DNA of 8,749 nt from Bryobacterales bacterium (GTDB taxonomy: Bacteria; Acidobacteriota; Terriglobia; Bryobacterales; Bryobacteraceae). The notes below the pieces were generated by a model. The model searched no databases. It worked only from the letters and a program-made list of their open reading frames with translations, and was not told the DNA's origin. The DNA is taken from positions 1 through 8,749 of the forward strand of contig PKYZ01000362.1 in the NCBI GenBank assembly GCA_003132865.1. Direction: 5' to 3'. Numbering within the stretch: the stretch's first letter is position 1; each line of letters opens with the position of its first letter. This document shows, piece by piece, positions 1-7,147 of this stretch. The position numbers were made by a program, and so were the translations under genes.

Positions 1-174
1 TACGACTGGTACGATTCGCCGAACATCCACTTTTTGACGGTGGACGATTTCGAGCAACTCGCGCGGCAGGAGGGGCTGGCGATCGAGCGGCGGTTCTTTC
101 TGACGGGACGCCGGACGGTGGACACGCTGCCGAATTTGCGGGCGGAAGTGGCGGTGTTTCTGGTAAGAAAGTAG
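1..174 (+). CDS. metW: MetW-like methionine biosynthesis protein, C-terminal end
   Basis: The window opens inside this gene; only the last 57 codons and the TAG stop (172-174) are present. The translation has the pattern typical of the MetW C-terminus: YDWYDSPNIHF near the start, then a DDFEQLARQEGLAIERR segment, and a final LPNLRAEVAVFLVRK. MetW is a class I methyltransferase-fold protein usually encoded beside metX. It works with MetX (homoserine O-acyltransferase) in cytoplasmic methionine synthesis. The start, the SAM-binding region and any metX neighbour lie outside the window. The gene ends tail-to-tail with the S41 protease, only 17 nt separating the two stop codons, and its last base begins a heptamer repeat run. 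The identification rests on a short tail, but the motif is distinctive. Confidence 0.82.
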   Translation, partial: YDWYDSPNIHFLTVDDFEQLARQEGLAIERRFFLTGRRTVDTLPNLRAEVAVFLVRK

Positions 175-215
175 CTTTCAGCTATCAGCTTTCAGCGATC
201 AGCTTTGAGCGATTC
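174..215. repeat. degenerate 7-bp tandem repeat between convergent genes
   Basis: Six consecutive 7-bp units can be read: GCTTTCA, GCTATCA, GCTTTCA, GCGATCA, GCTTTGA and GCGATTC, starting at 174, 181, 188, 195, 202 and 209. The first five share the frame GCnnTnA; the last is degenerate. The run touches the metW stop and contains the protease stop (192-194), so the last seven codons of the protease (ESLKADR) are written in repeat units. Similar AGCTTTCAGCTATCAGC-type runs occur between genes in several bacterial phyla; that statement is from memory and was not searched. Its role is unknown. Confidence 0.7.
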
Positions 216-1700
216 GCCGGGCTTGGCCGTCCCTAGCAACTCCAACGCCTTGAGAATCTGCGAGTCGCGCTGGGCTTCCACTTCGTCGCCTTTTTCCACT
301 CCCAGCGTCAGGTTGAAGATTTCCGTCTTCAGCCGGTTGGCGATGAATTCGCGCTCCGCGGACCATTCGTTCACGCCGGGCTGGATGGCGTGCTGCGAGA
401 GGAATGCGTGAAAATCGTCGAGCAACACGGGGGTCACTTCGAAATCTTCCGCGATCTTGTGCTCGGCCACGTATCCGGTGGCGAAAGTGGTGAAGGAGCC
501 GCTGGCCTCCAGCGCGGCCCGCAGACGAGTGACGGTGGGCGGTTCGACAACGTAGTCGGGCAGGATGCCGCCTCCGCCGGTCACCTTGCGGCCCGCGTCG
601 GTGTGAAACTCGGATTGGCCATTGGGGTGGGCGGTGGCGGCGGCCAGCGCGAACTGGGAGGAGTCCAGCGGTTTCTGAATCGAGCGTCCGCTGGGGGTGT
701 AGTAGAGCGCCGTGGTCAAGGCCAGTCCCGTGCCTTCGGAAAGGGGGTAGACGCTCTGGACCAAGCCTTTGCCGAAGCTAACCTCGCCGATCACGATGGC
801 CCGGTCGTGGTCCTGCAAGGCGCCGGTAACGATCTCCGAGGCGCTGGCGGTTCTTTCGTCGACCAGAACCGCCATGGGGAACTCGTAAGGAGTGGCGCCG
901 GCGGGAACATCTTCGGATTTCTCGGCGACGTTGCGGCCACGCACGGTCACAATTCTGGCGCCGGGCTTGAGAAACAGGGCCGCGGTTTCCAGCGCGGAGG
1001 TGACCAGGCCGCCGGGATTCTTGCGCAGATCGAGGACCAGGCCGTTGAGATTGCGGCCGCCGAGCTTTTCGATGGCCTCCCGGATGAGCCTGCCGGTTTT
1101 TTCATCGAAGCTGGATACGCGCAAGTAGCCGATGCCGGGCTTCAGGAAGAAGGCGCGTTCCACGCTGGGAGTCTGCATTTCCTCGGGGGCGAGGACGAAA
1201 TTCATGAAGCGCGCGTTGCCGGGCCGGCGGACCACGAGCTGGGCCTGCTGCTGGCGCGATTGAGTGAGCAGGGCGATGATCTGCTCCATCTCGAGGCGGC
1301 TGAGCTGGTAGCCGTTGACCGCCAGGATCTCGTCGCCGGGCGCCATGCCCGATTTCGCCGAAGGGGTGCCGGGCAGGGTTTGCAGCACGATGACGCGGCC
1401 GGGAAGCACCGAAACCACGCTGCCGAAGCCTTTGTCGGTGGAGGTCTGGAGTTTCTTGAGCTGCTCGAACTGGCCGGGATCGAAGAACACGGAGTGCGGA
1501 TCGAGGCGGTGGAGCATGCCCGGAATGGCGCCTTGAAAGAAGGCCTGCTCGGCGGAAACCGGCTCGGCGGCGTTATCTTCGACGATGGCGTAGGCCTCGG
1601 TGATGCTCTTGATGCTGGACTCCAGGCCGTCGTCCGACGCCAGGGACGCCAAGCATAGCAAGAGCGCGAGAATCGCGGCCCCGCGGAGATGATTGCGCAT
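192..1700 (-). CDS. S41 family C-terminal processing protease (CtpA/Prc type)
   Basis: This 502-residue serine protease of the tail-specific family should cut exported proteins near their C-termini in the cell envelope. Residues 1-21 form a signal peptide (basic MRNHLR, a Leu/Ala-rich core, likely cleavage after SLA21). A PDZ domain covers about 85-170, with GFGSVVSV and the MAPGDEILAVNG loop. The S41 core runs from about 188 to 345. The predicted Ser-Lys pair is S286 in TASASEI and K311 in FGKGLVQ, with Q315 completing the K-x-x-x-Q pattern; the 25-residue Ser-Lys spacing equals that of E. coli Prc (S430/K455). The protein continues for about 150 more residues, including a largely helical tail of no recognised family. 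The ATG at 1698-1700 fits the signal peptide, though only a weak purine-rich stretch precedes it. It is shorter than Prc and closer to the CtpA/CtpB subgroup. The symbol is left blank because ctpA, ctpB and prc cannot be separated here. Confidence 0.93.
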   Translation of the reverse strand: MRNHLRGAAILALLLCLASLASDDGLESSIKSITEAYAIVEDNAAEPVSAEQAFFQGAIPGMLHRLDPHSVFFDPGQFEQLKKLQTSTDKGFGSVVSVLPGRVIVLQTLPGTPSAKSGMAPGDEILAVNGYQLSRLEMEQIIALLTQSRQQQAQLVVRRPGNARFMNFVLAPEEMQTPSVERAFFLKPGIGYLRVSSFDEKTGRLIREAIEKLGGRNLNGLVLDLRKNPGGLVTSALETAALFLKPGARIVTVRGRNVAEKSEDVPAGATPYEFPMAVLVDERTASASEIVTGALQDHDRAIVIGEVSFGKGLVQSVYPLSEGTGLALTTALYYTPSGRSIQKPLDSSQFALAAATAHPNGQSEFHTDAGRKVTGGGGILPDYVVEPPTVTRLRAALEASGSFTTFATGYVAEHKIAEDFEVTPVLLDDFHAFLSQHAIQPGVNEWSAEREFIANRLKTEIFNLTLGVEKGDEVEAQRDSQILKALELLGTAKPGESLKADR

Positions 1701-1795
1701 TCCGTTGTAGTAATTCCATCTTAGCTTAGCGCGGGATCTTGCCGGGCCCGCGGGGTGCTTGACCGCTTTGGGGAATTCTGACGGAAATCGCTCCC

Positions 1796-1840
1796 TAACG
1801 GTCGTGGCTCGGTAACGGTCGCGGCTCGGTTACAGTCGCG
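1796..1840. repeat. 17-bp tandem intergenic repeat (taacggtcgcggctcgg)
   Basis: Two full units sit at 1796-1812 and 1813-1829 and differ at one base (gtcgtgg against gtcgcgg). A partial third unit, ttacagtcgcg, follows at 1830-1840. I associate this motif with abundant intergenic repeats of Solibacter-like acidobacteria (recollection, not searched). The segment lies between the protease start and the stop of the large gene. A 9-bp inverted match exists: tcgcggctc at 1819-1827 pairs with gagccgcga at 1861-1869, next to the large gene's TGA at 1870-1872. The 33-nt loop and missing T-tract argue against a classic terminator, but the hairpin could still form in the 3' end of that transcript. Nothing else is recognisable in 1701-1869. 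Confidence 0.7.
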
Positions 1841-1869
1841 TTGAAGTCGCGAGGTTCACTGAGCCGCGA

Positions 1870-4800
1870 TCAATGCGATGTTATTGTCAGGCTGAAGCTG
1901 GTGGTTAAGGTTCCGACGCTGGCCGTCACGGTGAACGTTCCGGCGGCGCTATTCGCGGTCAGCGTTGGGGCTGTGGCGTAACCGTTGGCAGTCAGGATCG
2001 GCATGGACGGAGACGATGCGAATGTCCCGCCGGCGCCCTTAGATCCCGGCACGACCTTAAATGTCACGCCGGCGCCCTGTACGCGATTGCCCGCCGCATC
2101 CGTCACTCGCACCTGCAGCGCGGTGGCGAAAGCCTGGCCCACGGGCGTGCTCTGAACGTTTCCGGCCGTCCTGGCGATGCTTGCGGGAGCGTCGCCATTC
2201 TGGGTTACCGTCACCGCCTGCCCCAACACCGTAATCTGCGCGGTGCGGCTGTTCACGGATGTATTGGCCTGGAATGAGAAGCCAATCGCTCCGCCACCGG
2301 TGCCCGTGATGGTGAGCCAGGACCGGTTGCTGGTGGCCGTCAAAGGCGTGCTTGCCGGAAGCACCTGAGCGGCGATCGATCCGGTCCCCGCCGGGGGCCC
2401 CTCATTCCAGCTAGCGGCGCCCAAGGAAAGGTAAACGGCAGTGTATTTCTCGATGGCGTTGTCACCCGTATCTGAGATATAGACATTGCCTTGTCCGTCC
2501 ACCGCCACTCCGCTGGGAGCCTTTAGTCCGGTCGAAACCAACGTCGTTACCTGGAGCGTCGCCGGACTCCATTCCTTGATCGCTTTGTTGCCGGCATCCG
2601 CGAAGTAGACGTTGCCGTCGCCATCCACCGCGACACCGTAAGGGGTGTTCAACCCGGAGGACACCAGCGTCGAGACTTTGTTCCCGGCCGCGCTCCACTC
2701 TTTGATCGCGTTGTTCTTGCCATCGGCAAAGTAGACGTTGCCCTGTGCGTCCAACGCCACGCCCTGCGGAACGTTGAGTCCTGAAGAGACCAATGTCACG
2801 ACCTGCGTAGTCGCCGCCAGCCATTCCTTAATCGCGTTGTGGCCTGCATCGGAAAAATAGACGTTGCCCTGGCTATCCACGGCCACTCCGATCGGGGTGT
2901 TCAGCCCTGTGGACACCAACGACGTCATCTGTCCGGCGGCCAAGCTCCACTCCTTGATGGCGTTGTCCTTGCGGTCGGCGATGTACACGTTGCCTTGCGA
3001 ATCCACCGCCACCCCGCCGGGATCATTCAGCCCGGAGACCAGCGTGCTCACCTGCTGCGTGCTTACGCTCCACTCCTTGATGGCGTTGTCGGAACTGTCC
3101 GCGATATAGACGTTGCCTGGGCCATCCACCGCCACTGCCTGAGGGGCCTTCAAGCCCGATGACACCAGCGCTGTCACCAGACCGATCGGGGTGAAACTCG
3201 CGCCGGCTTGCGTTACCGTGAATGTCAAGCCGCATATGGTCAGTGTTCCGGTCTGGGCGCTGGCATTCGCATTCGCGCCGTAGCTGAACTGGATCAAAGC
3301 ATTACCAGTGCCGGCGGTGCTGCCCGCGGATACCTGCAACCACGAGGCGTTGCTGCTAGCGGTCCAAGCGCCGCTGGCCCACAACAACACACTACCGCTG
3401 CCCGCGGTATTTCCTACGAGCGTCGAGGAGGCGCCCAAGGTGTAGACCAGATTGGTCAGAGTGAATGTTACACTTAACGCGTCCACGCTGGCGGTCACTG
3501 TAAACGTCCCCCCGATCCCGTTGGCCGTCAGCAAAGGCGCGGTGGCGCTTCCGCCCTGGTTTGTCGGAATCGGCATGGGCGGGTTAGCGCTGAACGTCCC
3601 GCTGGCTCCGGTGGCGCCCGGCGTTACGCTGAACATAACCGGCCCACCCGATAAGGGATTCCCGCCCGCGTCGGTTAGGCAGACTTGAAGGGCCGCCGCA
3701 AAAGGCTGCCCTAGCGGTGTGCTCTGGCCGTCGCCGGCGCACTTAGTCAAGCTTGACGGAGCATCGGCGCTCTGCGTCACCGTGACCTGGAGGCCTAGAA
3801 CCGCGATGTGCGCCGTGCGGCTGGCCGCCGAGGTATTGGATTGGAACGAAAAGCCGATCGCACCGCCGCCGATGCCGGTAATGGTCAGCCAGGACTGGTC
3901 GCTGGCGGCGGTTAGCGGGATGCTCGCGGGCAGCACCTGCGCGGTCACCGAGTCCGTCCCCGCCTGGGCAGGCTCACTCAGGCTGCCGGCGCTCAACGCC
4001 AGATAGGCCGGCGTGAGCTTCTTAATGGCGTTATTGTTGGCGTCCGCGATGTAGATATTGCCTTGCGCATCTACCGCGACGCCCATTGGGCTGCTCAGTC
4101 CGGTGGATACCAGCGTGGCCACCTGCTGGCTCCCGGCATTCCATTGCTTGATAGCATTGTCGCCGGTATCCGCCGTGTACACGTTACCCTGTCCATCCAC
4201 CGCCACTCCCGTAGGATTGTTCAGCCCCGAGGACACAAGTACAGTAACTTGCCCGCCCGCCACCACCCGCTCCTTGATGGCATTGTTGCCGCTGTCGGCA
4301 AAATACACGTTTCCTGGCCCGTCTACCGCTACACCCGTGGGATTGCTCAAGCCCGAGCCGGAAAGCGGAGTCAACTGCTGGCTCGCCGCATTCCATTCGT
4401 CGATCGCGTTGTTGCCCGTATCCGAGAAGTAGACGTTGCCCTGCCCGTCGGTTGCCACTCCGGATGGGTTACTCAGACCTGAGACCAACGTGGTCAGTTG
4501 TTGGTTGGCCGCGCTGAACTTCTCGATGGCGTGGTTGCCGGTGTCCGCGATATATAGGTTCCCAAGCCCGTCGACCGCCACGCCCGCGGGTGCGTTCAGC
4601 CCGGAGACGAACGCCGTCATCTGCCCATTGGCGGCGCTCAACTGTTCGACGGCATTATTGGCCGTGTCCGCGATGTATACATTGCCCTGACCATCCACCG
4701 CGACGCCCCGCGGATTGTTCAATCCGGACGAGACAAGCATGGTCACCGGATACACCGGCACGTAACTCGCGCCGGCCTGCGTGACGGTGAACAGCAGACC

Positions 4801-5487
4801 GGCGATGGTCAGCATTCCCGTCTGCACGGCCGGGTTGGCATTGGCGTCGTAACTGAACTGGATCAACGCGCTGCCGCCACCGCTGCCGGTCCCCGCGGCG
4901 AGGTGCAACCAGGGGGCGTTACTGGTGGCTGTCCACGGCCCGTAACCGGCCAGCAGCGCCGTGCTGTTGCCGGCCGCGCTGCCCACGGTTGTTGAACTGG
5001 CGCCGAATGTGTAGCCCAGGTTTGCCAGCGTAAATGCAGCGGTCAAGGCGTTTACGAAAGCCGTGACCGTAACCTGGCCAGGCACGCTGTTGGCCGTCAG
5101 CACGGGCGCGGTGGCGTTCCCATTTTGGTCCGTGGCGATCAGGACAGGCCCGGTCGAACTGAAAACGCCGCTGGCCCCGGTAGCGCCGGGCGTCACAGTG
5201 AACGTGACGCTCGCGCCAGCTACCGGAGTCCCGGTCGTATCGGTCACGGTTACGGCGAGCGCAGTGGGAAACGTCTGGCCTACGGGTGTGCTCTGCCCAT
5301 CGCCGGCCGACTTGGTAATGGTGGCGGGCCCGCCAGCGCCCGGTGTCATTATCGAGGCTAGCTTCTGCGAGAGCGCACTACGGTTCCCGGACAGAAAGTT
5401 GGCGCTCGCGGCAGCGACCACGGGCCAGGTGTTGCAATTGTCGGGGTACGAGACGGAGCAGCCGGCCAGAATCTGTGCCGGGAACAA
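1870..5487 (-). CDS. NHL/BACON/Ig-like repeat protein, downstream part of a frameshifted gene
   Basis: This frame gives 1,205 residues but is best read as the C-terminal two thirds of a larger secreted protein. Its only usable start is TTG at 5485-5487, inside what looks like domain sequence. The same frame stays open upstream to a stop at 5737-5739 and reads sensibly there (EEFAAQDWVESGAP, Cys-rich), with no ATG. Domains by residue: end of the N-terminal domain 1-50; Big_1-like 57-157; BACON-like 159-240; six NHL blades 250-499; BACON-like 500-575; then the same order at 580-680, 683-764, 773-1023 and 1024-1099; final Big_1-like 1104-1205. Blades follow GVAVDGQGNVYIADxxxNAIKEW with a 41-42 residue period. 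BACON-like units show WTATSNAPWL and end in VTVTQ. NHL propellers and BACON domains usually bind proteins or glycans; no catalytic motif is seen here. An extracellular location follows from the signal peptide on the upstream fragment. Confidence 0.85.
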   Translation of the reverse strand: MFPAQILAGCSVSYPDNCNTWPVVAAASANFLSGNRSALSQKLASIMTPGAGGPATITKSAGDGQSTPVGQTFPTALAVTVTDTTGTPVAGASVTFTVTPGATGASGVFSSTGPVLIATDQNGNATAPVLTANSVPGQVTVTAFVNALTAAFTLANLGYTFGASSTTVGSAAGNSTALLAGYGPWTATSNAPWLHLAAGTGSGGGSALIQFSYDANANPAVQTGMLTIAGLLFTVTQAGASYVPVYPVTMLVSSGLNNPRGVAVDGQGNVYIADTANNAVEQLSAANGQMTAFVSGLNAPAGVAVDGLGNLYIADTGNHAIEKFSAANQQLTTLVSGLSNPSGVATDGQGNVYFSDTGNNAIDEWNAASQQLTPLSGSGLSNPTGVAVDGPGNVYFADSGNNAIKERVVAGGQVTVLVSSGLNNPTGVAVDGQGNVYTADTGDNAIKQWNAGSQQVATLVSTGLSSPMGVAVDAQGNIYIADANNNAIKKLTPAYLALSAGSLSEPAQAGTDSVTAQVLPASIPLTAASDQSWLTITGIGGGAIGFSFQSNTSAASRTAHIAVLGLQVTVTQSADAPSSLTKCAGDGQSTPLGQPFAAALQVCLTDAGGNPLSGGPVMFSVTPGATGASGTFSANPPMPIPTNQGGSATAPLLTANGIGGTFTVTASVDALSVTFTLTNLVYTLGASSTLVGNTAGSGSVLLWASGAWTASSNASWLQVSAGSTAGTGNALIQFSYGANANASAQTGTLTICGLTFTVTQAGASFTPIGLVTALVSSGLKAPQAVAVDGPGNVYIADSSDNAIKEWSVSTQQVSTLVSGLNDPGGVAVDSQGNVYIADRKDNAIKEWSLAAGQMTSLVSTGLNTPIGVAVDSQGNVYFSDAGHNAIKEWLAATTQVVTLVSSGLNVPQGVALDAQGNVYFADGKNNAIKEWSAAGNKVSTLVSSGLNTPYGVAVDGDGNVYFADAGNKAIKEWSPATLQVTTLVSTGLKAPSGVAVDGQGNVYISDTGDNAIEKYTAVYLSLGAASWNEGPPAGTGSIAAQVLPASTPLTATSNRSWLTITGTGGGAIGFSFQANTSVNSRTAQITVLGQAVTVTQNGDAPASIARTAGNVQSTPVGQAFATALQVRVTDAAGNRVQGAGVTFKVVPGSKGAGGTFASSPSMPILTANGYATAPTLTANSAAGTFTVTASVGTLTTSFSLTITSH
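1873..2178 (-). repeat. third, partial copy of the module (Big_1-like domain only)
   Basis: Residues 1104-1205 of the downstream frame repeat only the first domain of the modules at 2179-3750 and 3751-5319. The copy begins IARTAGNVQSTPVG, aligning with LTKCAGDGQSTPLG and ITKSAGDGQSTPVG. It ends TITSH at the natural stop, so the protein closes with an Ig-like domain rather than a propeller. Confidence 0.75.
2179..3750 (-). repeat. protein module copy 2 (Big_1 / BACON / 6 NHL / BACON)
   Basis: This covers residues 580-1103 of the downstream frame and is collinear over its full length with the copy at 3751-5319. Lengths are 524 and 523 residues, so the gene holds a tandem duplication of about 1.57 kb. 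Matching landmarks are AGDGQSTP, VTPGATGASG, GASSTxVG, ALIQFSY, the QVLPAS linker and GGGAIGFSFQ. Copies have diverged by substitution, with few insertions or deletions. Confidence 0.85.
2419..3171 (-). repeat. NHL array 2, six blades of 41-42 residues
   Basis: Six units start at residues 773, 815, 856, 898, 940 and 982 of the downstream frame, a period of about 126 bp. The first four blades carry NAIKEW and the fifth KAIKEW; the sixth reads NAIEKY and runs into the next BACON-like domain. The array is more uniform than the one at 3991-4740. Six units fit one six-bladed propeller. Confidence 0.85.
3751..5319 (-). repeat. protein module copy 1 (Big_1 / BACON / 6 NHL / BACON)
   Basis: This covers residues 57-579 of the downstream frame. 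Domain order and lengths match the copy at 2179-3750, with module starts separated by 523 residues. Both copies have a Big_1-like strand-rich unit (VTVTDTTGTPVAG, then a TDQNGNATA turn), a BACON-like unit, a propeller and a second BACON-like unit ending VTVTQ. Confidence 0.85.
3991..4740 (-). repeat. NHL array 1, six blades of 41-42 residues
   Basis: Blades start at residues 250, 292, 333, 374, 416 and 458 of the downstream frame. All keep the GNVYxxD core (GNLYIAD in blade 2). The blade ends have diverged: AVEQL, AIEKF, AIDEW, AIKER, AIKQW and AIKKL. The array predicts a six-bladed propeller flanked by two BACON-like domains. Confidence 0.85.
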
Positions 5488-7001
5488 AGAGGCCGAAAGT
5501 TCGCCATGTGAAGCGGCAAACGCCAGAAAAGCCGCGACAAAATTCTGATCGCTTTGGCTTGTCTGCCAATCGCACGAATAACATCCCTTAATGGCACACG
5601 GTTCGGTCGCGGGCGCTCCGCTTTCGACCCAATCCTGGGCGGCGAATTCCTCGATAAGACCTGATGCTGATAATAGTTTGCTACTGAGATGGCGCTTTCG
5701 TACACGGAAAGATCGGCGGCCTTGAAGACGTACATGTCAATGCCCATATCCACGCTGGCGGGCAGATTGTTTGAGAAGACAACGGCGTAAGTGGGACTGT
5801 ACTGGTCCTCGGTGAGAAATGTGGTCACGCCAGTGCGGATGCCGATCCCAGCCGAAGCTGTCCAGGCAGGAATGAGACCGGTTTTTGGGTTAAACAGTGG
5901 GTTCAAAAAGTTGATCCACCAGTCGCCTGGGCAGGTGTTCCCCGACCCTCCTGCAGTTGTGGTGGTCAGGCCGGAGCAGGCACCGTTGGACTGGGGGGGT
6001 TGAGCTTCGGTGCTGCAACCGCCCGGGTTGATGCCCTCTCCCCAACGTGCAGCCATGGTGGTGGGCTCGTGCACAGGAACAAAACGATCTCCGTTCGCGA
6101 GCCAATGCGAGATCATCCACTGGTAGGCGCTCATTCCCAGAGCCGGAATCGGGGTTGTCACGCAGGCGTACCAATCGGAGACGCCCGTGCCGGGGCTGGC
6201 ATTCATCGCATGGCCGATCAGCGCCTGGCAATCTGCCGCCAGCCCGGTCGACGGCCCGGCTGGGGAGCAACCCGCCCCGCCGCACGATTGCCAGTTGTAG
6301 AACGCGGGATCCAGGGAGATCGACATACCGAGAGAGCGCGCGTAATTGACGGCTCCGGAATAAAGCGCAAGGCAGGAAGCGACGTTGTCAAAGACGCATT
6401 CCAGATCGGGCTCGATGTTGAGAATAGTGGCGCCAGCGGCGTGAATCCCGTCCACCCAAGCGTTCCAGGTGCTCTGATTATCGGTGGACGGCTGGCGGAA
6501 GACCGGGTTCGCAGGGCTTAAATGACCCCCTAAAAGCAGGGGCGGTGGATTGTTCAAGCCGACCAGCATATTGGCGTCGTAACCCGCAAACGCGGTCAGG
6601 AAGGAAGCTTCGGCCGGGTTCCAATAGATACCGATGGTGTAGGTTTGGGTGCCCGTTGCGCCCAGTGAATCCGTTGCGAGCACGGTGAAGATACTATTCA
6701 TCGGTTCGGTGGCGTTCGGGCACGGACTGCTGGGATTTGCCACAAGCGAGTCACAACCGTCCGGCGTCCCTGAGATCACCCCAGCACTGCTGAGCGAAAA
6801 GGCCGGAGAGCCAGGTGGGAGCGAACCGGATAACTGGGCAAAGGTATAGGGTCCGGTTCCGCCCGATGCGGCGAGCTGCTGTAAGTACGGTGTATTGACC
6901 TGGCCCGTGGGGAGAGTGCCCGGACCGATGACGATCTGCGCGCGAGCGGGCAGGAACGACAGGAAACCCAGAATAAAAAGCCACTTCATTTTCTTCTTCA
7001 A
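5358..7001 (-). CDS. secreted protein with Ig-like and possible TIM-barrel glycosidase domain, upstream part of a frameshifted gene
   Basis: This 547-codon frame holds the export signal and N-terminal domain of the large protein. The signal peptide is residues 1-21 (KKKMKW, a Leu/Phe core, cleavage after ARA). A putative-Ig-like domain spans about 24-127 (LPTGQVNTPYLQQLAASGG, GVISGTPDG, FTVLATDSLG). From about 130 on lies a Cys-rich domain with ATILNIEPDLEC, SLDPAFYNW, FVPVHEPTT and VDMGIDMYVF. These alternating strand-like runs with Glu and Asp suggest a TIM barrel of glycosidase type, E197 and E312 being candidate catalytic acids; this is speculative. After Q447 the sequence becomes Arg/Pro-rich and nonsensical, and overlaps the next frame by 130 nt, so residues 448-547 are probably not native. 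The first start is TTG (6999-7001), 12 nt after GGAG; an ATG at 6987-6989 (residue 5) is an alternative that also keeps a signal peptide. Confidence 0.8.
   Translation of the reverse strand: MKKKMKWLFILGFLSFLPARAQIVIGPGTLPTGQVNTPYLQQLAASGGTGPYTFAQLSGSLPPGSPAFSLSSAGVISGTPDGCDSLVANPSSPCPNATEPMNSIFTVLATDSLGATGTQTYTIGIYWNPAEASFLTAFAGYDANMLVGLNNPPPLLLGGHLSPANPVFRQPSTDNQSTWNAWVDGIHAAGATILNIEPDLECVFDNVASCLALYSGAVNYARSLGMSISLDPAFYNWQSCGGAGCSPAGPSTGLAADCQALIGHAMNASPGTGVSDWYACVTTPIPALGMSAYQWMISHWLANGDRFVPVHEPTTMAARWGEGINPGGCSTEAQPPQSNGACSGLTTTTAGGSGNTCPGDWWINFLNPLFNPKTGLIPAWTASAGIGIRTGVTTFLTEDQYSPTYAVVFSNNLPASVDMGIDMYVFKAADLSVYESAISVANYYQHQVLSRNSPPRIGSKAERPRPNRVPLRDVIRAIGRQAKAIRILSRLFWRLPLHMANFRPLCSRHRFWPAAPSRTPTIATPGPWSLPRAPTFCPGTVVRSRRS
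5640..5665 (-). other. apparent frameshift joining the two parts of the large secreted-protein gene
   Basis: On the minus strand the upstream frame reads YYQHQ up to codon CAG at 5661-5663. The downstream frame, offset by -1, reads GLIEEFAAQDWVESG from 5661. A join there needs one extra base, as if one base were missing from the sequence, and yields about 1,710 residues (447 + 58 + 1,205). Beyond this point the upstream frame turns Arg-rich, while the downstream frame has normal composition and Cys spacing (CAIKGCYSCDW). No slippery heptamer of the X XXY YYZ type and no long homopolymer is visible, so a mutation or a sequencing or assembly error is likelier than programmed shifting. The exact base cannot be fixed without a homologue. 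Confidence 0.75.
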
Positions 7002-7147
7002 TTTAGGTTTTTTCTCCAGATTTAGTGCAATTGGCCGGGCAGGTGGTGGGCGGGACTCACCCTCCGCCGGCCGGAGTAGACGCTGCGCCGGGCAGTCGCA
7101 AGAAACTGATTTCTAGACCTTAGCTGGGATTTCCCGATTGCCTAAGT

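Noticed and set aside
390..1658. Long plus-strand ORF (422 codons) opposite the S41 protease
   Set aside because: It is antisense to a gene with complete catalytic motifs. Its Gly/Ala/His/Gln-rich composition is what a GC-rich antisense frame yields, and it shows no recognisable domain.
2419..4740. Regular ~126-bp periodicity resembling an array
   Set aside because: The period corresponds to 42-residue NHL blades in one reading frame. There are no short identical repeats with unique spacers, so it is not a CRISPR array.
5640..5665. Programmed -1 ribosomal frameshifting as the explanation for the two frames
   Set aside because: No X XXY YYZ slippery heptamer or obvious downstream stimulatory hairpin was seen, and there is no known precedent for this family. 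A simple indel or sequence error explains it better.
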